NCBI GenBank assembly: GCA_025964695.1
Contig: JAOPYK010000004.1
Coordinates: forward strand, 1 to 64,000
Source of the DNA: Streptosporangiaceae bacterium
GTDB lineage: Bacteria; Actinomycetota; Actinomycetes; Streptosporangiales; Streptosporangiaceae
Direction: 5' to 3'
Length of the DNA stretch: 64,000 nucleotides
This document shows positions 31,827 through 40,357 of this stretch, piece after piece; the stretch's first letter is position 1; every line of letters begins with the position of its first letter. A program made the translations under genes and the position numbers. A model generated the notes under the pieces. It searched no databases. It had not been told where the DNA came from and saw nothing but the letters and a program-made list of their open reading frames with translations.

Positions 31827-34127
31827 ATGCGCTTCCGCAACTCGCGTCTGCGGACGAAGATCACAGCCTTGCTACTGTCGCTCGCCGCGCTCTGGGCGTT
31901 CGCGGCCTGGGTAACCCTCCGAGAGGGCGTCAACCTGCTGGGAGTCAGCTCGCTCAACAGCGGCGTCGCCCAGCCGATCGACTCGTTGCTACCCGAACTC
32001 CAGAAGGAACGCCGGCTCTCGCTGGTTTGGCTGGGCAGCCCCGGCTCGCAGCAGCGGACCGAACTGGACGCCCAGCGGATGCAGACCGATCAGTGGGTGG
32101 TCAAGTTCGAGAAGCTGGCTCGCGGCGGCGCCGTGAAGTTCGCCCAGAGTTCACTGCTCAAGCACAACATCGATGAGGCGATCTCACGGTTCAAGACCCT
32201 CGACTCCGAGCGGAGCACGATCGATGCCCGCCTGACGGACCAGAGCCGGGCCGCCGCCTCGTTCACCGACGCCATCGACAAGATCTACCGAGTCTACGAT
32301 TCACTGGCCACCTTGGACGACAAGCAGTTCGCCCAGGACACCCGGACCACCATTCATCTCAACCGGTCCTATGAGCTCCTCTCCCAGGAGGACGCGCTGC
32401 TCTCGGGGGTGCTGGCGGCCAGACGATTCGGCGGCGACGAGTACCTGCGGTTCGTGCAGAACGTGGGCACCCGACGGTATTACACCGACGAGGCCGTGGC
32501 AGAGCTGCAGTCCACCGACAGCATCGCCTACGACCTGATATCGAACAGCCAGTCGCTGGCCGGACTGCGCACCATGGAAGACAGGGTGATGCAGCGAGGC
32601 CGAAAGGGCGCGGCTCCCCCCGTCACCGCCGAGCAGTGGCGGTCTATGGCGGACGCCTCGCTGGCCGACATGAAGGAAGGGGTGTTCGGCGCGGGCGGCC
32701 GGCTCGTCAAACGTGCCACCCCGATCGCCATCGGTGTCATCATCCGCCTGGTGCTGGCAGCCGGTCTCGGTCTCATCGCCGTCATCGCGTCGATCGTCGT
32801 CTCCATCACCACGGCACGGGCACTGATCCGGCAGCTGGAGAAACTCCGGGTCGCGGCCTGGGAGCTGGCCAACCAACGGCTGCCCAGCGTGGTCGAGCGG
32901 CTCGGGCACGGGGAGAGCGTGGACGTCGCGGCCGAGGCGCCTCCGCTGTCCTTCGGCTCCGACGCGATCGGACAGGTGGGACAGGCGTTCAACGCGGTCC
33001 AGGAGACGGCCATCCGGGTCGCGGTCGAGCAGGCCGAACTGCGGCGAGGCTTCCGAGACACGCTGCTCAGCCTCGCCCGCCGTACGCAGGGACTCGTGCA
33101 CCGGCAGCTGACCATGCTCGACACGATGGAGCGGCGCGAGATCGACGCCAGCGAGCTGGAGGACCTGTTCCGGGTCGACCACCTGGCCACCCGGATGCGG
33201 CGCAACGCGGAGAACCTCATCGTGCTGTCCGGATCGACCCCGGCCCGTGGCTGGCGGCGCTCGGTGGCGATGGTCGACGTGGTACGGGCCGCGGTGGCCG
33301 AGGTCGAGGACTACACCCGGGTCACCGTGCTGCCCTTCGGCCCGGTCGCGCTGACCGGGCGGGCCGTCGGTGACGTCACCCACCTGCTGGCCGAGCTCAT
33401 CGAGAACGCCGTCTCCTTCTCGCCGCCGTACACCGAGGTCCAGGTCGGCGGGCACATGGCCGCCAGCGGTTACGCCATCGAGGTCGAGGACCGCGGTCTC
33501 GGCATGACCGACGAGGATCTGGCCGCCACCAACCAGCGGGCCTCTAATCCGCCCGAGTTCAGCCCGTCGAGCTCGGTCCACCTGGGCCTGTTCGTGGTGG
33601 GCCGGCTGGCCGAACGGTACGGAATCCGGGTGGAGCTGAAGCGCTCCGCCTACGGTGGCACCACCGCCGTCGTCCTGATCCCCCGCGAGCTGGTGCTCGA
33701 CGAGGCCGAAGCCCCCGTTCCGGCCGCAGTCGGTGCCCTCGGCGCACCGGCCGAGGCGGTGGCCGCCCCGCCCGTCGCAGCCGCGCCCGCACTCGCACCC
33801 GCACCCGCACCGCGGACCGAACCGGAGCCTGCCATCGCCGAGAACGTGCTGCCCCAGCCGGAGGACCCCCGGCCCGTGCCCGAGCTGTCACACACCCCGT
33901 CCGGCCTGCCGTTCCGGGTACCGCAGGCGAGCCTCGCCCCGCCGCTGCGCAACGGTACGCCCGCGGCCGAGAGCCGTACCGATGATGATGACCCGGGCCG
34001 CTCGCCCGAGGAGATCCGCAGGATCGTCGGGTCGTACCAGCGCGGAACCCTGCGGGGCAGATTCGAGGCGGGCCATGGGGACGCACTGCCCGGCGACTCC
34101 GCGAACGATGACGAGCCGTCGGCATGA
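31827..34127 (+). CDS. cvnA: Conservon 2 sensor histidine kinase-like protein CvnA
   Basis: 766 aa from ATG 31827 (a TTG at 31791 is in frame but poorer). Transmembrane helices near residues 12-32 and 302-330 bracket an extracytoplasmic NIT-type helical sensor domain. A HAMP-like linker and an HATPase_c domain follow (AELIENAVSFSP near 522, GLGMTDEDL near 558, LGLFVVGRLAERYGI near 585). The C-terminal 170 residues are disordered with an Ala-Pro repeat. It is a paralogue of the protein encoded at 23160-25655; the sensor domains are much more diverged than the ATPase domains, suggesting different signals. Confidence 0.9.
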   Translation: MRFRNSRLRTKITALLLSLAALWAFAAWVTLREGVNLLGVSSLNSGVAQPIDSLLPELQKERRLSLVWLGSPGSQQRTELDAQRMQTDQWVVKFEKLARGGAVKFAQSSLLKHNIDEAISRFKTLDSERSTIDARLTDQSRAAASFTDAIDKIYRVYDSLATLDDKQFAQDTRTTIHLNRSYELLSQEDALLSGVLAARRFGGDEYLRFVQNVGTRRYYTDEAVAELQSTDSIAYDLISNSQSLAGLRTMEDRVMQRGRKGAAPPVTAEQWRSMADASLADMKEGVFGAGGRLVKRATPIAIGVIIRLVLAAGLGLIAVIASIVVSITTARALIRQLEKLRVAAWELANQRLPSVVERLGHGESVDVAAEAPPLSFGSDAIGQVGQAFNAVQETAIRVAVEQAELRRGFRDTLLSLARRTQGLVHRQLTMLDTMERREIDASELEDLFRVDHLATRMRRNAENLIVLSGSTPARGWRRSVAMVDVVRAAVAEVEDYTRVTVLPFGPVALTGRAVGDVTHLLAELIENAVSFSPPYTEVQVGGHMAASGYAIEVEDRGLGMTDEDLAATNQRASNPPEFSPSSSVHLGLFVVGRLAERYGIRVELKRSAYGGTTAVVLIPRELVLDEAEAPVPAAVGALGAPAEAVAAPPVAAAPALAPAPAPRTEPEPAIAENVLPQPEDPRPVPELSHTPSGLPFRVPQASLAPPLRNGTPAAESRTDDDDPGRSPEEIRRIVGSYQRGTLRGRFEAGHGDALPGDSANDDEPSA

Positions 34128-34158
34128 CCGGACAAACGACGCAGAGGAAGGACAACGC

Positions 34159-34566
34159 GTGGCACCGAATTCCGTTGACCTGACCTGGCTGCTGGACGAC
34201 CTGGTTGAGCGGGTGAAAGAGGCCGAGCACGCGATCGTCCTCTCCGCGGACGGCCTGCTCATGGCCGCGTCCAAAGGGTTCGGCCAAGACGACGCCGAGC
34301 ACCTGTCCGCCATCGCCGCCGGTATCCAGAGTCTCGCTCGTGGCGCAGGCGACCGCTTCGGCGGCGGCGGCGTACGGCAGACCATCATCGAGATGAAGTC
34401 GGCGTTCCTGCTGGTGACCGTCGCCGGAAAGGGTGCCTGCCTGGCGGTGCTCAGCACGGAAGAGGCCGACGTCGGCCTCGTCGCGTACGAGATGGCGATG
34501 CTCGTCGCCAGCGTCGGCCGGCACCTCAGCTCGCCGTCCCGCACAGCCGAACCGTCGGCCTCATGA
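34159..34566 (+). CDS. cvnB: Conservon 2 roadblock/LC7 protein CvnB
   Basis: 135 aa from GTG 34159, preceded by GAGGAAGG. It shows the roadblock/LC7 pattern: TWLLDDLVERVKEAEHAIVL at the start and VAYEMAMLVASVGRHL at the end. It is clearly homologous along its length to the product of 22744-23163. It is separated from cvnA by 31 bp and overlaps cvnC by 4 bp. Confidence 0.92.
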   Translation: MAPNSVDLTWLLDDLVERVKEAEHAIVLSADGLLMAASKGFGQDDAEHLSAIAAGIQSLARGAGDRFGGGGVRQTIIEMKSAFLLVTVAGKGACLAVLSTEEADVGLVAYEMAMLVASVGRHLSSPSRTAEPSAS

Positions 34567-34937
34567 GCACCGACGACGAGCGCTGGCTCGACGAGAGCGC
34601 CGGACCGGTCGTACGGCCGTACGTGATGACGAGCGGCCGGGCCCAGCCGGTACGCGGCAAGTTCGACCTCATCACGATCGTGGTCGCCACCGGCCCAGCC
34701 CCGCAGGCGCAGATCGGGCTCGGTCCCGAACATCTCGCCATCGTCCGGCTCTGCCAGGAGCCGCTGTCGGTGGCGGAGATCGCCGGGTACCTCGACCTGC
34801 CGGCCGGGACCATCCGGGTGCTGATCGGTGACGTGCGGGACAAGGGCTTCGTCATGGTGCAGGAACCCGAGCCAGAGATCAATATGCAGGATCTGCGGAT
34901 GTACGAGGCGGTCATTGATGGACTACGTGCGCTCTAG
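34563..34937 (+). CDS. cvnC: Conservon 2 DUF742 protein CvnC
   Basis: 124 aa, the same length as its conservon 1 counterpart. It opens with RWLDESAGPVVRPYVMTSGR and continues with a winged-helix-like region (SVAEIAGYLDLPAGTIRVLI). ATGA overlap with cvnB and a 20-bp overlap with cvnD indicate strict translational coupling. Confidence 0.92.
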   Translation: MSTDDERWLDESAGPVVRPYVMTSGRAQPVRGKFDLITIVVATGPAPQAQIGLGPEHLAIVRLCQEPLSVAEIAGYLDLPAGTIRVLIGDVRDKGFVMVQEPEPEINMQDLRMYEAVIDGLRAL

Positions 34938-35499
34938 GAGACTGCCGACCGCGATCAAGATTCTGATCGCCGGCGGCTTCGGAGCCGGTAAGACCACGCT
35001 GGTCGGCTCGGTCTCGGAGACCGCGCCGCTGCGCACCGAGGAGATCCTCACCGACCAGGGCGTGGGCGTCGACGACGTCTCCGGAGTGGAGGCGAAACGG
35101 ACCACCACGGTGGCCATGGACTTCGGCCGGATCACCATCCGGGACGAGTTCGTGCTCTACCTGTTCGGTACGCCGGGGCAGGAACGGTTCTGGTTCATGT
35201 GGGACGAGGTGGCCCTCGGTTCACTGGGCGCGGTGGTGCTCGCCGACACCCGCCGGCTGGCCGACTGCTTCCCGTCGGTGGACTACTTCGAGCGCAACGG
35301 CACGCCGTTCATCGTCGCGGTGAACTGCTTCGAGGGGGCCCCGTCATACGACCTGGACGAGGTGCAGCTAGCCCTCAACCTGGGCACGAGGGTTCCGGTC
35401 ATGCTCTGCGACGCGCGCGACAAGGAGTCCTGCAAGAACGTCCTGATCACCCTTGTGCAGCACGCTATGCAGGTCCGCTCCGTGGTGGGCGCGCACTGA
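34918..35499 (+). CDS. cvnD: Conservon 2 GTPase-like protein CvnD
   Basis: 193 aa from ATG 34918, inside the end of cvnC. The P-loop GGFGAGKTT is near residue 18, G3 is FGTPGQERFWFMW, and the diverged NKxD-like site is VAVNCFEGA. It lacks the VPYDS repeats of the paralogue at 21761-22384. It closes the rightward arm of the terpenoid divergon. A strong hairpin follows at once, so transcription of the arm probably ends here. Confidence 0.92.
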   Translation: MDYVRSRRLPTAIKILIAGGFGAGKTTLVGSVSETAPLRTEEILTDQGVGVDDVSGVEAKRTTTVAMDFGRITIRDEFVLYLFGTPGQERFWFMWDEVALGSLGAVVLADTRRLADCFPSVDYFERNGTPFIVAVNCFEGAPSYDLDEVQLALNLGTRVPVMLCDARDKESCKNVLITLVQHAMQVRSVVGAH

Positions 35500-35519
35500 C
35501 GGGCGGGACACCGCCCGTC
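35498..35519. terminator. 9-bp perfect hairpin with GACA loop, convergent ends
   Basis: GACGGGCGG (35498-35506) and CCGCCCGTC (35511-35519) pair around GACA. The structure overlaps the cvnD stop and lies seven bases before the glnH stop on the other strand. It can act as a terminator for both strands; there is no T-run. Confidence 0.5.
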
Positions 35520-35526
35520 CGGGGAC

Positions 35527-36336
35527 TCAGCCGCAGCCCTCGAACTGCGGGACGGTGGTGGTGACGGCGAGACCGGTGGATCCGAACCACTTGTGGAGCA
35601 GGGACGAGGCGGTGCCGTCGAGGTACAGCTCGGTGACGGCCTTGTTGATCTCCTCGCAGCCCCGCACGTCGCCCTGCCTGATGCCGACGCCGTACCTTTC
35701 GTCGGAGATCGGGGCGTTGACCAGCTTGACGGCCTGACCGCGCTGGCCGGCGAACCCGGCCAGGATCAGGTCGTCGGTGGAGACCGCGTCGACGGTGCCG
35801 GAGACGAGGTCGCCGACGCACTGGCTGTACGACGCTGCGGCGACCAGGCCGGCGGCTACCTTCCGCTCCTGGGTGACGCGCTTCCAGGAGTTGGAGCCGG
35901 CCACCTGGCAGAGCTTGCGGCCCTTCAGGTCACGCACGTTCTTGATGGCGGTGTCCGCGGTACGGACCAGGGTGTCCTGGTGGGCGACGTAGTACGGCCC
36001 GCCGAAGGCGACCTTGGTCTTGCGCTCCGGGGTGATCGAATAGGTCGCGAATACCAGGTCGACCTTGCCCTGCTGCAGAAACGACTCGCGCTGCGCCGAC
36101 GTGATGGCCTCGAAGGTGACCTTCTTGGCACCGAGCCGCTTGGCGACGTACTTCGCGACGTCCACGTCGAAGCCCTCGAACGTGCCGCCGGGCTTCTTCA
36201 GCCCCAGCCCCGGCTGGTCTGCCTTGACCCCGATCACCAGGGCGTCCTTGCCGGCGACCGACGCCGATCCGCCACCGACCCCGCAGGCGGTCACGGACAG
36301 CGCCAGCGCCAGCACGGGCGCCCAACGTGCTCGCAT
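35527..36336 (-). CDS. glnH: GlnH-like amino-acid-binding lipoprotein
   Basis: About 269 aa from ATG 36336 (GGGAG six bases upstream; ATG 36339 also possible). A short signal peptide ends in the lipobox VTAC. The mature part is a family 3 periplasmic binding domain with GFDVDVAKYVAKRLG, RESFLQQGKVDLVFATYSITPER and GVGIRQGD signatures for Glu/Gln/Asp binding. No permease or ATPase is adjacent; instead it follows GlnX and PknG genes, as in mycobacteria, where GlnH binds aspartate or glutamate outside and signals through GlnX to PknG. A sensing role is therefore more likely than transport. Confidence 0.88.
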   Translation of the reverse strand: MRARWAPVLALALSVTACGVGGGSASVAGKDALVIGVKADQPGLGLKKPGGTFEGFDVDVAKYVAKRLGAKKVTFEAITSAQRESFLQQGKVDLVFATYSITPERKTKVAFGGPYYVAHQDTLVRTADTAIKNVRDLKGRKLCQVAGSNSWKRVTQERKVAAGLVAAASYSQCVGDLVSGTVDAVSTDDLILAGFAGQRGQAVKLVNAPISDERYGVGIRQGDVRGCEEINKAVTELYLDGTASSLLHKWFGSTGLAVTTTVPQFEGCG

Positions 36337-36365
36337 CATCAGCTCCCTCACCGAAACGCCCTCAC

Positions 36366-36513
36366 CGAAGTTCCACACCGAGATGCCACACCGAGATGCC
36401 ACACCGAGATTCCGCACCGACACTGCCGCACCGACACTGCCGCACCGACATGCCACACCAAGATTTCGCACCGACACTCCACACCGACACTCCACACCGA
36501 CACTTCCTCACCG
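36366..36513. repeat. Intergenic 15-bp array between glnX and glnH
   Basis: About ten degenerate units such as CACACCGAGATGC, CCGCACCGACACTG and CCACACCGACACTC fill nearly the whole 171-bp gap between the glnX stop and the glnH start. Period is about 15 bp. In the leftward transcript the array is the intercistronic leader of glnH. Confidence 0.85.
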
Positions 36514-38103
36514 GAACTCCGACAGACGCGGACGGACCCCCGCGAGGATGAGCGCGGCGATCACGAGAGCCGCGCCCGGAAGCAGCCAGTTCCATCCGTT
36601 CAGCGCGCCGTCGCCGGCCCGGATGGCCGTGTCGAAGGTGTTCTGGTGGATGCCGATGAGAGAGACCAGAGCCCGGTCGTAGTCATCGAAGTCATGGATC
36701 GAGGAGCCCTGCGTGCGTCCCATCCGGACCCCGATCGCCTCACGCTGCCGACCGGCGCCGACGAGCCCTCGCAACCGGAGATCGTCCTGCTGGAAGCGCT
36801 GGTAGGCGGTGAGCACGGCGCCGACCGCGTCCCCCTGACGACCGACCGTGAGGTGCCGCGCCTCCTCCCCGTAGAAACCGAGGAAACGCACGTCGCGGCG
36901 GGCGCGGTAGGCCGCCAGATCAGTGTCCACCCCGGCGTGGTAGGCGTCGAGGTTGTTGGCGGGGACGTACAGGATGGACTGGGACTTGTCGAGATACACC
37001 TGCTCGTAGGTGTCGGCCCGGCCGGGGTCGAGCAGGTATCGGCTCTCGTCCGCGTTGAGGCTGTTGCTGATCGCCCGCGCCCGGGACAGCGCGAGGATCG
37101 AGTCGAACCCGTCCTGCTTGGCCTTGCGCAGCTGCCCAGCCTCCGCCGAGAGCAGTCCCACGCTCACCGCGACCAGGACCAGGGTGACCAGCGTGGCCAG
37201 CACGAGCGCGGGGTTGATCAGCCGGCGGAACCGCCGGCTGAGGAAGAGCTGCAGACCGACGAGCAGGGCGAGCAGGACCAGCCCGGTGGCGACCACCCAC
37301 AGCCGTCCGTCCAGCACCGATGAGCGTTTCGCCTCGTAGGTGCGGCGCACGATCGTCCCGTTGTCCAGGGTCAGGTTGTACGCCTTCGGCAGCAGGTCCA
37401 GCTTCATCAGATCGGTCGCCCGGCGGTGCAGGTCGATGACCTGCCGCGGGGGCGGTCCGGCGGCATGGCCGGCCTGTTCGTCGAGCAGCAGGGCCTGGGA
37501 GGCCAGCCGCTCGTAACGGCCCAGTCCGTCGAGCACCGCCTGCACCGTGCGCTGCCCGGACGGATCCCGGCCGGCCAGCTCGGAGGCCTGCAGCGTCGCC
37601 CGGTCGGCCTGGGCCCGGCGCTGCTCGTAGACGGCCAGCGCCCGGGCCCGGCCGACGCCCAGATCCTGCTCCCTGCCGATCAGCAGCACGTTGGCCAGCT
37701 GGGCGTCCATGTCGCTGAGGGAGAAGTACAGGTCACCGGTCGCGACCACCTGCGGACCCGCGCCGTGCCCGATGACGCGCAGGCCGTCGCGGGCGTCGCC
37801 GATCGCGGAGCCGGTGACGGCGAACAAGGCGGCGACCGCCAGCACCGCGGCCAGTGCCGCCGCGCGGATGCGACCCGGCAGGCTCCGCGGCCGGAGCGGC
37901 CGGGCCAGCCTGCCCAGCGCGGAGTCCGGGCGCTGCGGCGTACTTCCCCGCTCCGGGGCCGTCGTGGAAGCCGTCGTCGAAGCCGTCGTCGCAGTCGTCG
38001 TCGAGGTCGTCGCCTGGGATGTCGTCGAGGTCGTCGTCTGGGACGTCGGCGAGGCGGTCATCGAGGTGATCACCGAGGTGGCGAAACGCGCGGTCGGGGT
38101 CAT
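36508..38103 (-). CDS. glnX: GlnX-like membrane signal transducer
   Basis: 531 aa. A Thr/Ser-rich N-terminal tail with TTS/TTA repeats (15-bp-type array near 37960-38075) precedes four membrane helices (about residues 85-105, 275-292, 300-322 and 505-525). These bound two extracytoplasmic helical segments resembling tandem four-helix sensor domains. It lies between FHA and GlnH genes in the order found for the mycobacterial GlnX locus. The likely role is to carry ligand status of GlnH across the membrane to PknG. Overlaps the FHA gene by 4 bp. Confidence 0.8.
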   Translation of the reverse strand: MTPTARFATSVITSMTASPTSQTTTSTTSQATTSTTTATTASTTASTTAPERGSTPQRPDSALGRLARPLRPRSLPGRIRAAALAAVLAVAALFAVTGSAIGDARDGLRVIGHGAGPQVVATGDLYFSLSDMDAQLANVLLIGREQDLGVGRARALAVYEQRRAQADRATLQASELAGRDPSGQRTVQAVLDGLGRYERLASQALLLDEQAGHAAGPPPRQVIDLHRRATDLMKLDLLPKAYNLTLDNGTIVRRTYEAKRSSVLDGRLWVVATGLVLLALLVGLQLFLSRRFRRLINPALVLATLVTLVLVAVSVGLLSAEAGQLRKAKQDGFDSILALSRARAISNSLNADESRYLLDPGRADTYEQVYLDKSQSILYVPANNLDAYHAGVDTDLAAYRARRDVRFLGFYGEEARHLTVGRQGDAVGAVLTAYQRFQQDDLRLRGLVGAGRQREAIGVRMGRTQGSSIHDFDDYDRALVSLIGIHQNTFDTAIRAGDGALNGWNWLLPGAALVIAALILAGVRPRLSEFR

Positions 38104-38993
38104 GGCAGTCTCCGCACCGTGATCGTGGTCCAGGCGCCTACGTGGATCCGGTCGCCGTCCGCAAGTGGTATCTCGGTGTTCACCGCGATGGGGCCGGTGG
38201 CTCCGTTGACGGTGGTGCCGTTGGTTGAGCCCGGATCGACCAGCGACCAGCCGCCGTCCGGCCGGGCGATCAGCACCGCGTGGGTGTGCGAGACCCCCGG
38301 ATCCTCCGGTGGCGCGCTCAGATCGATCTCCGGCACGGTGCCCTGGGACAGGCTGCGCCGCCCGATCCGGACGTGCCGTCCCTTCAGCGCCACCCGCCGT
38401 TCCGGGCAGTACGGGGGGAACGCGAGGACGGACACATCGGGCCCTTCCTGGGCGCGCACCGCCTCGTAGTAGACGGCGTCCGCGTTGATCACGGCGGTCC
38501 AGCCGGTGGCCGGCACCGGGCCGTGCCCGCTCCCGGCGGAATCACCGGCAGGCCGTCCCGCCTGCTGCGACTGTCCGGTGTGGCCTGTCTGTCCGGTCTG
38601 GCCCGCGTGGCCCGCCTGTCCGGTCTGGCCCGCGTGCCCGGAGCTCACCGCGTTGCCGGCCATGCCCTCTGCTTCGTGATCATGCGATCCGGTACCGGCC
38701 GTGGCCGCGGCGGTGGCGGTGGCGGTGGCGGCGGGAGGCCGGGGTGACGGGCGGCCGCCGCCGGTGGTGAAGTCGTATCCGCATTCCTCGCAGAAACGGC
38801 CGCCGCGGGGCGTGCCGCAGTCCGGGCACGGCTCGCCGCCGCCGTCACCCCCGGTGGCCGAGGGCGCCGAGAGCGTCGGCGATCCAGAGGGAGCCGATCG
38901 GGGCGGCGGCGCCGGGGCCCCGGCCATGCGAGCACCGCAGACGTCGCAGTATTCGTCGTCGGCCGAGGAATGCCCCGCGGGACAGGTCGCCAT
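38100..38993 (-). CDS. FHA-domain protein with two zinc ribbons
   Basis: 297 aa. Two Cys4 ribbons are at residues 4-19 (CPAGH...CDVCG) and 55-71 (CPDCG...CEECG). A Gly/Gln/Thr/His repeat linker (GHAGQTGQ type, about 38540-38645) and a C-terminal FHA domain (HVRIGRRSLSQG, HTHAVLI, DPGSTNGTTVNG) follow. In mycobacteria and corynebacteria the PknG substrate GarA/OdhI is also an FHA protein, but it has an N-terminal ETTS phospho-motif that I do not find here. This protein may be a structural reader or a different kind of PknG target. Confidence 0.88.
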   Translation of the reverse strand: MATCPAGHSSADDEYCDVCGARMAGAPAPPPRSAPSGSPTLSAPSATGGDGGGEPCPDCGTPRGGRFCEECGYDFTTGGGRPSPRPPAATATATAAATAGTGSHDHEAEGMAGNAVSSGHAGQTGQAGHAGQTGQTGHTGQSQQAGRPAGDSAGSGHGPVPATGWTAVINADAVYYEAVRAQEGPDVSVLAFPPYCPERRVALKGRHVRIGRRSLSQGTVPEIDLSAPPEDPGVSHTHAVLIARPDGGWSLVDPGSTNGTTVNGATGPIAVNTEIPLADGDRIHVGAWTTITVRRLP

Positions 38994-38995
38994 GC

Positions 38996-40357
38996 TCAGT
39001 CCTCGGCTCGCGGAGCGTGGGTGCCGGCGGCCGGCTCCCCGGGGGCCACCCGGGTGCGTACGGTCTTGGATGACCGAGTGTCCAGGGACATCTCGTCGGC
39101 CTTGTCGACCTGCTTCTTCAGCCGTACGGTCCCGGTCGCCGGATCGATGACGTCCACGACCTTGCCGAGCAGTGCGGCGATCGCCTCGTTGCCGGACTCT
39201 CCGGCCAGCACAACCGCCCGGCCGAGCCGGGCCGTCGCGGTGTCGAGGTCACCGTCCTTACGGGCTTGCAGGCCCTCTTGGATGGCGTCGGCGAGCTCGG
39301 CCTGCCCGGTGTAGTGGGCCACCCGGGGATTGATCCGGGTGGACAGCGCCTCATCGTCGGTCCACTCGGCCAAGATGTTTCCGGTGGCCAGCACCTGATC
39401 ATGTTCGCGGGTGGCCCCGGGCACCACGAGCTTGACCCAGCCGGCCCGCATCTCCCGGCCCACCTCGCCGACGGGGACCTCGACGCAGATGTGGTAGTCG
39501 CGGCTCTCCTCGCCCCAGGCCCCGGTCGGATAGTCACCGGCCTGGGGGCCGGCCTCGGCCCGTTTGCCCGTCAGATCGGCCAGGGCCGGCAGCACCTGCT
39601 TGACGAAGCGCAGTCTGGCATTCTGCGGAGTCCAGACCCGCAGTGCCACGTCGGCGATCGCCTTGCCCATGGCGGACTCGGTCATGGATCGGAAATCGGC
39701 CTCCAGATCCTTGGGCTGCGCCACGATGTCGACGCTGCCCAGCAGCGCCGAGGAGACCTTACGCAGCTCGGCGACCTCCCAGTCGGTGCCGACGCCACGG
39801 CAGTCGCACACGAAGTGACCGGCGCACGCGGTCAGCGACGCGTCGAGCTCCTCCGCGGTCTCGTGCTGATTCTTGCCGTCGGTCAGCAGGATGGCGTGCC
39901 GGATGCCGTTCGGATGGGCGGCCGCCGCGCCGGCGAACAGCCGGTCGGCCATCCTCAGCCAGGAGCCGATCGCGGTGCCGCCGGCGGCGCTCAGCCTGCT
40001 GATGGCGGTCTTCGCCCCGCCGCGGGTCTGGGCGTTGGCGGGGACGAGCTGCTCGCCCGCCGGATAAATCATCTTCGCCCAGCTCGAGCCGGAGACCACG
40101 GCGAAGTCCACGCCGTCCCGGAGGCCGTCCACAGCGGCCTGGGCGGCCTTCCTGGCGGAGGCCAGCTTGTTGCCCGGCGTGGTCATCGAACCGGAGGTGT
40201 CGATGATGACGACCACGGCCGCGGCGGTGGCACGGGCGGCGCCGGCCAGGGGTGCCCCGGTGGCCTCGACCGTCACGATCGCGTTGACCTCCCGGCCTCC
40301 CTCGGGCAAGTAACGGTTCTGATCGACCTTGATGGAGAAGTCGGGGTGTTCGCTCAT
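38996..40357 (-). CDS. von Willebrand factor A (VWA) domain protein
   Basis: 453 aa, cytosolic. The MIDAS motif DTSGSMTTPGNKL lies near residue 53, with the later Thr and Asp ligands plausible in GGTAIGS and LLTDGKN. The C-terminal 200 residues form a beta-rich domain followed by a helical stretch with EGLQARKDGDLDTATARLGRAV (TPR-like). VWA proteins of the TerY type act with PP2C phosphatases and kinases as a phosphorylation triad; the neighbouring genes supply both. The start overlaps the PP2C stop by 4 bp. Confidence 0.87.
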   Translation of the reverse strand: MSEHPDFSIKVDQNRYLPEGGREVNAIVTVEATGAPLAGAARATAAAVVVIIDTSGSMTTPGNKLASARKAAQAAVDGLRDGVDFAVVSGSSWAKMIYPAGEQLVPANAQTRGGAKTAISRLSAAGGTAIGSWLRMADRLFAGAAAAHPNGIRHAILLTDGKNQHETAEELDASLTACAGHFVCDCRGVGTDWEVAELRKVSSALLGSVDIVAQPKDLEADFRSMTESAMGKAIADVALRVWTPQNARLRFVKQVLPALADLTGKRAEAGPQAGDYPTGAWGEESRDYHICVEVPVGEVGREMRAGWVKLVVPGATREHDQVLATGNILAEWTDDEALSTRINPRVAHYTGQAELADAIQEGLQARKDGDLDTATARLGRAVVLAGESGNEAIAALLGKVVDVIDPATGTVRLKKQVDKADEMSLDTRSSKTVRTRVAPGEPAAGTHAPRAED

